A stretch of DNA of 64,000 nt from Leptodactylus fallax. Its lineage: Eukaryota > Chordata > Amphibia > Anura > Leptodactylidae. The position numbers were made by a program, and so were the translations under genes. Below, piece after piece: positions 57,701 through 64,000 of the stretch. The stretch is taken from the NCBI GenBank assembly GCA_947044405.1, contig CAMRHE010000457.1, forward strand, positions 608,001 through 672,000, in the 5' to 3' direction. The first letter of the stretch is position 1. Every line of letters begins with the position of its first letter. The notes beneath the pieces are model-generated. The model was not told where the DNA came from, searched no databases, and worked only from the letters and a program-made list of their open reading frames with translations.

Positions 57701-59354
57701 GTATATCCAGACTCCACAGCAATGAAGAACACAAGAAGTCAGGAAAAAGGACTATAATGGGCTCCGCCAGGTTTTCGCCAGGTTTCAGCCTGAAAAATGC
57801 GAAAAGTCCTGCTTTTCTCTCTACATTTTTTAAGTGGAAAGGGGGATGGAATCCCCAAATGGGCAATGAGTGCAGATGTGAATGTAACCTTACCCAAAGA
57901 CTTGATGAAAAAAGTGTGAAGTTAAGACCCTGACACGTGTTTCGTCTGACTCCAGAATATATCAATAATAATAATAATAAAGCAGAATATGGAGGACCAA
58001 AGCAAAAATTGTGCCAGTGGTGGTCAAAGTTCTAAGTTCCCTTAAAAATAGAAACTTTGAGAGCTTCTAAGCCAACATAATGCCTGAGATGGGCCGAAGA
58101 TAACATTTCTGAACACCAAACACATCCTTAACAACGTCTTTGGTTAAGAACCTATATCTCTACAAGCCATTGGATCGTCCAGCAGTTTCCTCCTGGTCTG
58201 TCATTGTGATTATTTTTGTTCATTATCATCAATGTCATTAACCCCTGAAGCACCTTAAATTTGGCGAATGCTCAGAAGCAAAGTGGGGACCATAACTGCC
58301 AGATCTCCGCTGTTTCATAGAGCGGAGACCCAGCAGTAATAGATGTGATCAAATTCTCCTCAATATTTACATTCGCATTTTGCCATAGACTGCAATACAG
58401 TTATGGTAAGTTATGGCAGGTTCAAGCCTGATAGAAAAGTTTAAAAAAAATCACCCCTTTTCCATAGATTCCAAATAAAAAGAAGCAAACCTAAACATTA
58501 ATAAAGGATATTCGGTATCCTTAAGTCCAACAATGCCCGATTCACAAATATATAAAAATATTTTTCTCAAATGGTAATCGCCATAGTAGTACGAAAATCC
58601 ATATTCTTCCAAATGTTTTTTTTTTATAAAAAGGATCAAAACATCAGACAAAACAAATGGTATAAATAAAAAGTACATTTAACCCAGATGCCTTACGCAG
58701 CCCTGTATATGGAAGTAAAAAAAAAGTTACTAGTATCAGAACATGGAGACTCCAAGAAATTTCTTAATTTTTCAAAGTTTTGGATTTTTGTTAAGGTGTT
58801 AAAACAAAAACTATATAAATTTGGTATTGCTGAAATCTTATTGTCCCATAGAATACAGGTAACCTGTCATTTTGGCTGTTCAGTGAACGCTGTGAAAACA
58901 AAATGTATAAGAAAAATACACCAATGCAGTTTCATTTTCTAAATCTCCCCATTCTGAATTTTTTTGTAGCTTCCCAGTACATCGTACAGAGTATTAAATG
59001 GTACCATTGTTAAGTACAATCTGTCCTGCTAAAAAAAAAGACCTAATACTACTCTGTGAATACAGAAAAATAAAAAATGTTATGGCTTTCGGAAGGCAGG
59101 GAATAAAAAATGGAAAAGCAGCGGGAAAGTAACTAACAACTAACACATAAAGTATGTGACCATGATATAAAATAAAGCAGTCATCTGGGTAAACAAGGAC
59201 TATTCTGGAAGACTTTAGGCAGAATTTGCTTTCTCATCTCCAACTTCCCCCACAACAAGTCCAGCTCTGCATCCCCATAATTATATATAATGTCAAGTTC
59301 CCGACTACTTATCTTACCATGGAGGAAATAGAGGAACAGGATGGAAAGTCTCAT
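37522..59354 (-). CDS. Gene B: paralogue of gene A, three-Ig-domain membrane receptor
   Basis: Exons on the minus strand: 59318-59354, 51358-51726, 49370-49708, 41427-41798, 40265-40387, 39322-39346, 38323-38360, 37522-37622, about 468 codons before the uncertain last exon. Same order and intron phases as gene A. Signal, transmembrane and tail exons are nearly identical to gene A, whereas V domains 1 and 2 differ at many exposed positions (about 24 of 113 residues in V domain 2). Intron 1 contains a SINE, MITEs and a Tc1-in-palindrome; intron 3 contains an L2 LINE and a 5.6-kb foldback. A solo LTR lies about 250 bp upstream of the start codon. The membrane segment has no Lys or Arg inside it, so pairing with a DAP12-type adaptor is not predicted from sequence. 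No break is visible in the core frame, so both paralogues look functional. Confidence 0.85.
38323..38360 (-). CDS. Gene B exon 7, cytoplasmic tail
   Basis: A 38-nt exon, phase 2 to 1, encoding VSGKKDTSDNPENG; acceptor CTTGTTAG, donor GTAATTAT. Confidence 0.7.
39322..39346 (-). CDS. Gene B exon 6, juxtamembrane tail
   Basis: A 25-nt micro-exon, phase 1 to 2, encoding GVICKKRKNV; acceptor CATCTTCCAG, donor GTAAGTAT. Conserved with gene A. Confidence 0.7.
40265..40387 (-). CDS. Gene B exon 5, stalk and transmembrane segment
   Basis: A 123-nt phase 1-1 exon: stalk NPTTESPKDPKDQQ, then a hydrophobic span starting LVIIISASAAAMLVLLC and ending VILKATG. No charge inside the membrane span. Confidence 0.85.
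40604..41078. mobile_element. Degenerate Tc1 element in gene B intron 4
   Basis: CAGTACTGTGCAAAAGTTTT at the left, CCTAAAACATTTGCACAAG at the right, with short transposase remnants. Same insertion as 7,712-9,152, here uninterrupted. Confidence 0.6.
41427..41798 (-). CDS. Gene B exon 4, V domain 3 (NKp30-like VJ type)
   Basis: A 372-nt phase 1-1 exon after TATTTTTCAG. FNVTQP, SVTINCSY, IYWRVDNKTG, YRGRTEIKGPADLHIRG, NSTYYC and GKGTRLIV as in gene A. The upstream alternative donor of gene A is destroyed here (AGT in place of GGT). Confidence 0.85.
41915..43189 (+). mobile_element. 5'-truncated L2/CR1-type LINE
   Basis: Begins at the YADD box of a reverse transcriptase (TATGCTGATGAT at 41,931-41,942, LYADDTQLY), continues with SSLYLKLNPSKTELLVFP, a DYCNSLL-like block, and SLYCLPIHHRIQYKIITLTHKSLH in shifted frames, then a 3' UTR (GATTGTAAGCTCTTGTG) and an (ATT)n tail. 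It interrupts the sequence that is continuous in unit A at about 9,998. Confidence 0.75.
44206..46832 (+). repeat. 43-bp minisatellite, about 61 copies
   Basis: Unit CTCTGCTCCTCCGCTAGTTA TGGCTGATGTAGAGGACACA TTG with point variants (GACCCGATG, GCTGCCGTA, CTGGACTAG). A block with GACGTACAGG, GACGCAGAAG and GCTACTTATG occurs twice 387 bp apart (44,601 and 44,988), nine units, so larger blocks have also duplicated. Confidence 0.95.
47590..47915 (-). pseudogene. Penelope-like GIY-YIG endonuclease remnant in foldback core
   Basis: On the minus strand from about 47,910: GSCRMCAYIQKGS, QSFNIHEFSNC, then after a one-base shift near 47,805 GVVYVATCSCPLYYVGKTKR, then RRILDHIGDIS to a stop. VVY...YYVGKT is the GIY-YIG pair, and the upstream Cys-rich strand matches the C-terminal part of Penelope-like retroelements. 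The reverse transcriptase is not present. Read across the frameshift only as a description; as it stands it is broken. Confidence 0.6.
48570..48990 (-). repeat. 43-bp minisatellite, right foldback arm, about 10 copies
   Basis: Reverse-complement units (GAGGAGCAGAGCAATGTGTC CTCTACATCAGCC...). Several units carry variants absent from the left arm (CCGACGG, CTGTGCGTC), so the arms have evolved separately. Confidence 0.9.
49370..49708 (-). CDS. Gene B exon 3, V domain 2
   Basis: A 339-nt phase 1-1 exon after TTTATAG. EELMAVPGEEMIIPC, VTWYIGDRKLCAN (extra Cys), DVSLRI, HFCCRV, NGTLE. About 24 of 113 residues differ from gene A. By eye most nucleotide differences change amino acids. Confidence 0.85.
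49741..51357. other. Gene B intron 2
   Basis: No transposon with clear ends and no coding. The first 350 bp match 11,150-11,620 of unit A minus its MITEs; 50,050-51,290 has no clear partner in unit A, where two Tc1 elements and a MITE lie. Confidence 0.45.
51358..51726 (-). CDS. Gene B exon 2, V domain 1 (PILR/Siglec-like)
   Basis: A 369-nt phase 1-1 exon, two codons shorter than gene A in the B-C loop. Key residues seen: QPKSLYVKEGDSVTIPC, IYW, extra Cys in GRDCEN, NQTAS, FCCRAS with the conserved Arg, then Trp and DLDGTTLTF on the G strand, very like the PILR-alpha G strand. Most differences from gene A fall in the B-C and C-C' region. Confidence 0.85.
51838..52066 (+). mobile_element. tRNA-derived SINE with L2-like tail
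   Basis: GGACAGCACGATGGCTCGGA (A-box-like) and GGTTTGAGTCTGACC (B-box-like) head, then CAACATCTGCAAGGAGTTTG TATGTTCT, and a tail GGTGACGCTATACAAATAAG with A-rich end. Absent from unit A near 17,325. Confidence 0.6.
52600..52845. mobile_element. MITE-like repeat in gene B intron 1
   Basis: Starts GGCTTACACTAATATTGC, ends GCATGTGAACGTAGTC, with an internal palindrome CGGACCCCATTGACTGTAAT GGGGTCC. Resembles the GTTCACATCTGC family. Confidence 0.4.
53690..54015. repeat. Imperfect tandem duplication, about 0.2-kb period
   Basis: CAGCATCATAGATCACTACGAGGCAAGGAGTCCCATCTCC (first 20 and next 20 bases) at 53,750 recurs at 53,938 with changes, and CGCAGCCAATGT recurs as GCGGCCAATGT. Non-coding. Confidence 0.6.
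54716..54757. repeat. (TA)n microsatellite
   Basis: About 40 bp of AT repeat. Confidence 0.95.
54784..55192. mobile_element. hAT-like MITE with perfect 8-bp TSD
   Basis: TAGAGATGAGCGAATTTCTC at the left, CGATTCGCTCATCTCTG at the right, and ATAATGAT on both sides (54,776-54,783 and 55,193-55,200). 409 bp, no coding. Confidence 0.8.
56084..57701 (+). mobile_element. Tc1-like element, CAGTACCTTGCG family
   Basis: TIR CAGTACCTTGCGAAAGTATT and complement, TA on both sides, 1,618 bp. Inverted repeats reach about 190 bp inward. Confidence 0.9.
56475..57486 (+). pseudogene. Tc1 transposase, single +1 frameshift
   Basis: Starts MKTKEHTRQVRDTVVEKF. An A-run at 56,548-56,553 has one base too many, shifting the frame after GYKK; the downstream frame is then open to 57,486. 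It contains the second helix-turn-helix (LDELQRS...RTTISRILHK), [25 protein letters not shown] and [11 protein letters not shown] with 34 residues between the last two acids (DD34E). The C terminus ends AAKVLT where the family has GGATKY, so about 12 bases are missing at the very end. Confidence 0.85.
58238..59105. repeat. TTAACCCC-type repeat upstream of gene B intron 1 end
   Basis: Starts TTAACCCCTGAAGCACC and shares ACTATATAAATTTGGTAT, TCATTTTGGCTG and TTCCCAGTACATCGTACAG with 36,190-36,380. Matches the truncated copy at 21,127 in unit A by position. Despite several short open frames, no coding. Confidence 0.5.
59318..59354 (-). CDS. Gene B exon 1, start codon and signal peptide
   Basis: ATG at 59354-59352, encoding MRLSILFLYFLH plus one G, donor GGTAAGAT. 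Joined to exon 2 this makes HGTCWTSDYYC. Same length and phase as gene A. Confidence 0.85.
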
Positions 59355-59357
59355 TGT

Positions 59358-59475
59358 AGATGGTGCAGGACGATCAGGACCGTGTATGAATGTTCATGAG
59401 AAATCTACAAGAAGTTTCTTATATCTCTCACTGACATGAAGCAAGAGGAAGAGAGTAGAAGAGGAAGTCACACGT
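59358..59475 (-). promoter_or_regulatory. Gene B probable promoter with PU.1/ETS-like sites
   Basis: Same arrangement as gene A: AGAAGAGGAAGT at 59456-59468, GCAAGAGGAAG near 59441-59451, and AGATATAA at about 59419-59426. The block is nearly identical between paralogues although flanking DNA contains many unit-specific insertions. Confidence 0.4.
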
Positions 59476-59607
59476 AAAGCATAGAGAGATTTCTGTATTG
59501 GAATTAAAAACATGAAAGGGGAAGAAAAAGTCGTATCGTCTCAAAGAAAAGTTATAAATGAGAAAAGTTTATAATCTGTTCAATAATAGATTGGTGGGAG
59601 AAAGGAC

Positions 59608-60262
59608 TGTAAGGGAATTGCCAGTTGAGCAATTTCCCAGTGTTGCTGCTGAAACCTGGGAGGAAGGGAATAACAGAGACAGTGAGTCCTAAGCTGATCC
59701 CCCCACTGTCCCTGCCTACTTGCCAGAACTGTCCTAGGCAACAGACGACAACTGGGTGCCAGTCCCTTCTCTAGACAAGTGTAAACACTAAACGCGGACA
59801 AGACAACACAACACAGAAGAGGAGTCAGCAAGCCAAGGGTCAAAGCCAGAGAGACAGAGCAGTACCAAATCACAATCCAAAAGAGTAGTCACAAGAAAGC
59901 CAAAGGTCAGAATTAAGTAATAATATACAATAGAAAGAGAAACGCTTAGCGAGGACAGAGTCACAATAGCCAGCAACCAAGTGTGAGCTGATGGACTGCA
60001 AATAGGAAGTCAGAACCACCCCAGGATTGATTGGCTGTCTATCACAAGGCAAGTCTCAGATTAACTATTAGAGGAGCAGAGGGATACAAAGGTGTGAGAG
60101 ATGGGTGTGGTGGAAAATCAACTACAGAGGTGAGGGAATAGGACAGTGTTCAGACAGGGTACACAAGAACCTAAAGCAAAGAATCCTAGCCTGACACGCC
60201 TCCTGCGCCATAGCATGCGGCCGAAGGATGGCGTCGAAGTCCGAACGGGCACGGACGTTACA
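59608..60262 (-). mobile_element. Solo LTR of a gypsy-type element upstream of gene B
   Basis: On the minus strand TGTAACGTCCGTGCCCG...GGGAATTCCCTTACA-type ends (TG...CA), 655 bp, with TSD AGGAC at 59,603-59,607 and 60,263-60,267. The first bases match the gypsy LTR at 17,784. Empty site in unit A at about 21,893 (AAGGGACATTAC). Same orientation as gene B, about 250 bp upstream of its start codon. Confidence 0.85.
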
Positions 60263-60479
60263 AGGACATTATGATATTGTAAGAAGTGTACTGTATGACT
60301 ATACATTACCACTGATGACTACTAACAGCCAGCAGAGAACTTAACCCCAAAACAGTCACATTAAAATTGCAAAAACCCTTTGTCACTTTTTTAGTGCAAA
60401 ATTTGATTTGTGGCTGAATTAAATATTACTGACATATAACTGCAGTGTCTTATGTACATTTTAACCCTTTAGCAATATA

Positions 60480-62360
60480 ACACATTTTAGCCTTAACCAC
60501 TTTCGGACCGCCCATTGGATATATATGTCCCGAAAATGGCTCTCTTGTTCTGCAAGGACATACTCATGCATCCTTGTAGTTTTAAGCAGGTGCAGGAAAT
60601 CGTGCAGCTGCAGAAGTGTGGAGCTGGATGTAACTTCAGCCGGAGCTACTGTAGAGAAGCCAGGGACAGTTTATTACCATCTCTGCCTTCCCGATCACTG
60701 TGTACACAGCGCTCAATGAGCGCTGTATACACAGCTATAGGAGCCGCCATGATGCGGCTCCCCTCTGATCTGTCGGTCACCTGATCTGCCTGGGATCAGA
60801 GACTGTTAGAGCTGCTGGGTCCTAGAGGACCCAGATCAGCTCAGTAGTAATGGGCAGGAGGCTGTATTATTACCTGGGGCTAAATGTATCTTCCCCAGTT
60901 ACAGTGGAAATCAGCCCCCCCCCACCAAAAAAAATAGTATTCAGAAGCCCCCAAAGGTCTATTATGACGGGCAGCTCGGGGTATGATCAGTTATGAGACA
61001 AGAGGAAGTCAGGCTATGCATCTGCACAGACTTACTTCCTGGAAACACTGCAATACACATTACAGTGTATACTACCAAACCAGTGATGAGAAGTTTGCTG
61101 GTTCAAATCCCCTGGTTGGAGGTTAAAAAAAAAAAATCTAAAGTGTAAAAAAAAATTAATAAATGAATAAAGCCCCAAAAATGCCGCTTTCCTATACAAA
61201 ATGACTTGTATTAAAAAAAAAACCTAAAAATTTAAAAAAACCATATATATTTTGTATCACTGCAACCGTAACAACCTGTACAATAAAACTCTACCAAGAG
61301 AACAAGTTAGCATTAAGTCAATAAGTTATAGGCACCCCAAAATGGTGTATAAAATGCATCCATCTCATCGCATACAGCAGTTTACAACCACATATAGGGT
61401 ATTTATGTGTTCAGGAGAAATTGTGTAATGAGCTGTGGGGTGCTTTTTCTTTTTTAACCCCTTGAAAATGTGGGGCTAAATGGAAGGTTTACTAGAAAAA
61501 AAAAGTAATTTTGCATTTTTATGTCCCAATGTTAATAAAATCTGTGAAACAGCTGTGGGCTCAAAATTCTCACTATACCCCTTGATAAATTCTATCAGGG
61601 GTGTAGTTTCCAAAATGGGGTCACTTTTTGGTGGCTTCCATTGTACTGGTACTTTAGGGGCTCTGCAATTATGACATGGCACCTGAAAACGATTACTGCT
61701 AAATCTTCCCATCAAAAGCCGAATCGCACTCTTTCCATTCTGAGCCTCCCAGTGCATCTATACAGCAGTTTATGACCAAGTATGTGGTATTGCCGTGTTC
61801 AAGAGAAATTGTGTAACCAACAGTTGGGTGCGTTTTCTCCTTTACTCCCTTGTAAAAATGAGAAATTTGGGACTAAATTGATGGATTATTGGAAAAAAAT
61901 TAGTTTTCATTTTCATGTCCCAATGTTAATAAAATCTGTGACACAGCTGTTGGGTCAAAATGTTCACTATACCTCTTGATAAATTCCTTCAGGGGTGTAC
62001 TTTCCAAGAGGGGTCACTTTCTGGGATTTTCCATTGTATTGGTACTCTAGGGGCTCTGCAAATGTGGCATAACACTTGAAAACTAGTCCATCAAAATCTG
62101 CTTTTCAAACACCCAGTGTCGCTCCTTCCCTTTGGCAAGCTGACGTGTGCCCAACCATCAGTTTACACCCACATGTGGGGTATTTCTGCGCTCAGGAAAA
62201 ATTGCATAGCAAACTATGAGATGCACTTTCTCCTTTTACCTCTTGTGAATACTTACAGTAAATTTTAGGACTAAATGAATGTATTGAAAAAAAAAACTGA
62301 AATGTCTAAATTTCACCTTAATATTGTTTTAAGTCCCGTGAAATGCCTAAAGGGTTAACA
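60480..62360. repeat. Dispersed repeat with about 395-bp internal tandem period
   Basis: Blocks ATGTCCCAATGTTAATAAAA, TCAGGGGTGTAGTTTCCAAA, GGGGCTCTGCAA and CAGCAGTTTA recur at 61,380-61,750, 61,760-62,150 and partly 62,160-62,350. The pattern is known from many tetrapod genomes; I cannot name its class. No coding. Confidence 0.6.
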
Positions 62361-62880
62361 AACATTCCAAATTCTATTTTGAATTATTTGAGAGGTGCAG
62401 TTTTGAAAATGGGGTTATTTATGGGCGGGGGGGGGGGTAAACTGAAGTGTTCCCTAACAAATGAATTTGGAAAATTTTGTGTAATTCTGTAAAAGCCAGT
62501 TACTAGCCAGCTGTAAGCCTTCTAACCTAAGATATGGTAGATAATAAGTATTAATTTATTTGGGTGGTATGACTATCTGTCTGAAAAGCAGAGCATTTCA
62601 CATTTTGGAAATTGCAAATTTTTTTTTTTTTTTAAATAAATCCAAAAATATTGATTAATGTTTACCAATAACATGAAGTACAATGTCACGAAAAAACAAT
62701 CTCAAAATCACTTGGGTATGTTAAAGCGTCTCAAAGTTATTTCCATATAAAATGATACATGGGGCCGTGTCTTTAAGGCAGTTTTTGTCCAAACTTCCAT
62801 CTCATTAAGCAATTTTAACACTATTAACATAAAACTGTAGAGCCTTTTAACCTTTTCAGGACGAAGCCAATTTTTATTTT

Positions 62881-64000
62881 TATCACTTTAGTTTTTTTCC
62901 TTCCCACCTTCCATGAGCAATGACTTTTATATACATTGACATAGATATGTTTTGCTGAATAAGTTGTATTTTGCAATGCACTATTTTACTTTTTATATAA
63001 TGTTCTGTGTAAAAGAAAAAAATGATTAAAAAAACAAACAAAAACCCTCAATACTGCCTTAGGTTTTTCAATTTTGTTTATACTTCATTTATTTTTTGGT
63101 AATAATGATTTGCTAGTTGTATTCTGTGGGTCAGTATGAATACAGCAATATTATATATGTAAATTTTTTATGTTTTACTACTTTCACAAAAATCAAAAAA
63201 AAAAAAAAAAAAAATGGAATGCTGACCCTCTGGCTTTTTGTTACCAACTACCACTTGTCTTCTGATTCTTGTCCTGCCGTGATCTCCTGGCTCTGGCTCT
63301 GGTTACCATTTACAACTTGTCTACTGAGTCTAGCCCTGACATGTCCTCCTGAAATACGACCTTTTGTCTGGTTATCGGACGTCTCTTCTGACAGACCACT
63401 ACCGGGAATTTACCTACCTTATCATTCTCCTGGTCCAGATATTCCAGGCTAAAACAAAACTAGAACAGTTTCAGATAGAACCGGATTGAAATTATTATAC
63501 TACAATCACAGGCCTCAGTGAAGACCCTGGGTGCATGATGTCGTTGAGGAAACCCAGAGAGAACACTAGACATCACAAAGAAGCCCAAAAGAGGTGAGTG
63601 AAGGTGAGAATAAATGTTTTTTTTTTTTTATCTTTTTTCACCTTCCCTGGGACTCCACCTGTTATACTCAGGGGTCTGAAAAGACCCCAAAGTATAATAA
63701 TTTATCACAATCCATGTCGCGTGGCCATTTTAGTTCATCTGAGACAAATCCCGAATTGTTCAATTTCATTAAAAATTTAACAATTTGGGATATTCAGGTC
63801 GAAACTGGCTTGTGCCGAAGAAATTCCCACATCTCTAGTGGTGGCATCTTAAATTATTTCAGACAGACCAAGTGGGCTTGTATTGTTTGCCTCATCACCC
63901 ACACATCACATAGACTTCAGTGAGTAACTGTAAAACATCTGGAGAGAGACATAATGTCAGTGATGAAAATATTATGTACATTTTTTAATGTGTTTAGTAC
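62881..64000. other. Right flank, no gene seen
   Basis: A+T-rich. 63,225-63,440 has pyrimidine-rich text (CTGGCTCTGGCTCTGGTTACC, first 20 bases typical) resembling LTR 3' parts in frogs; 63,590-63,840 is a fragment of the TAGAGATGAG MITE family (TATACTCAGGGGTCTGAAAAG within). Nothing coding is supported. Confidence 0.4.

Larger units (their letters stand above)
55772..57967. mobile_element. Long palindromic element with a Tc1 at its apex
   Basis: Arms of about 262 bp (55,820-56,081 and 57,704-57,967) are near-perfect inverted copies: GATATATTCTGGAGTCAGAT ... TCTGACTCCAGAATATATC. They contain the GTTCACATCTGCACTCATTG block. A stray Tc1 TIR (CAGTGCCTTGCAAAAGTATT, 55,775-55,820) abuts only the left arm. 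The Tc1 element sits at the turn of the hairpin. Confidence 0.75.
33870..62880. repeat. Segmental duplication unit B
   Basis: Direct (same-orientation) paralogous copy of unit A, carrying gene B. Differences are mainly unit-specific transposons and minisatellite expansions. The right breakpoint is not defined; similarity is lost in diffuse repeat near 62,880. Confidence 0.8.

Noticed and set aside
63117..63452. 111-codon frame near the right edge
   Set aside because: Runs through a poly-A tract and LTR-like pyrimidine-rich DNA; no domain.

Overview
The window looks like nuclear DNA from an anuran amphibian. It is A+T-rich and intron-rich, and it is packed with Tc1/mariner copies, hAT-like MITEs, L2 and L1/Tx1 LINE remnants, Ty3/gypsy LTRs and 43-63 bp minisatellites. 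The species call is inference from repeat content and gene type. There is no bacterial operon structure, CRISPR array, rRNA gene or genuine tRNA gene.

The only host genes I can support are two tandem paralogues on the minus strand, in a segmental duplication. Unit A runs from before position 1 to about 24,660. Unit B runs from about 33,870 to about 62,880. Each unit holds one multi-exon gene for a type I membrane immunoglobulin-superfamily receptor: gene A at 21,636 down to about 1,600, and gene B at 59,354 down to about 37,150. Both have the same eight-exon core: a signal peptide, a PILR/Siglec-like V domain, a second related V domain, a third VJ-type V domain resembling NKp30 (NCR3), a transmembrane exon and three short cytoplasmic exons. 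All introns flanking the Ig domains are phase 1, every splice site used is GT-AG, and both copies are open through the core. The combination of PILR-like and NKp30-like domains in one chain is the most interesting biology here. The far 3' end (last exon, tail motif) is ambiguous and may be alternatively spliced.

Nearly everything else is mobile DNA. Unit A introns carry a complete Tc1-like element with an open DD35E transposase (5,738-7,304), two further Tc1 elements (12,158-13,784; 14,022-15,639), a hAT-like insertion, and a deleted Ty3/gypsy element (17,784-20,643). Upstream of gene A a Tc1 element sits inside a MITE (21,994-23,589). The spacer between the units (24.7-33.9 kb) has an L1/Tx1 remnant split by a Tc1 remnant, and otherwise no gene. 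Unit B holds a Tc1 element (33,904-35,482), an L2-type LINE 3' end (41,915-43,189), a 5.6-kb foldback element with about 61 copies of a 43-bp repeat in one arm, about 10 in the other and a Penelope-like GIY-YIG remnant at its centre (43,628-49,196), a SINE, a hAT MITE, a long palindrome with a Tc1 element at its apex (55,772-57,967), and a solo LTR about 250 bp upstream of the gene B start codon.

Because the two units are paralogous, many insertions in one have a visible empty site in the other. This fixes element ends and target duplications and shows that most insertions post-date the gene duplication. Coordinates of splice sites and TSDs were read directly from the sequence; family names are from recognised motifs, not database searches.
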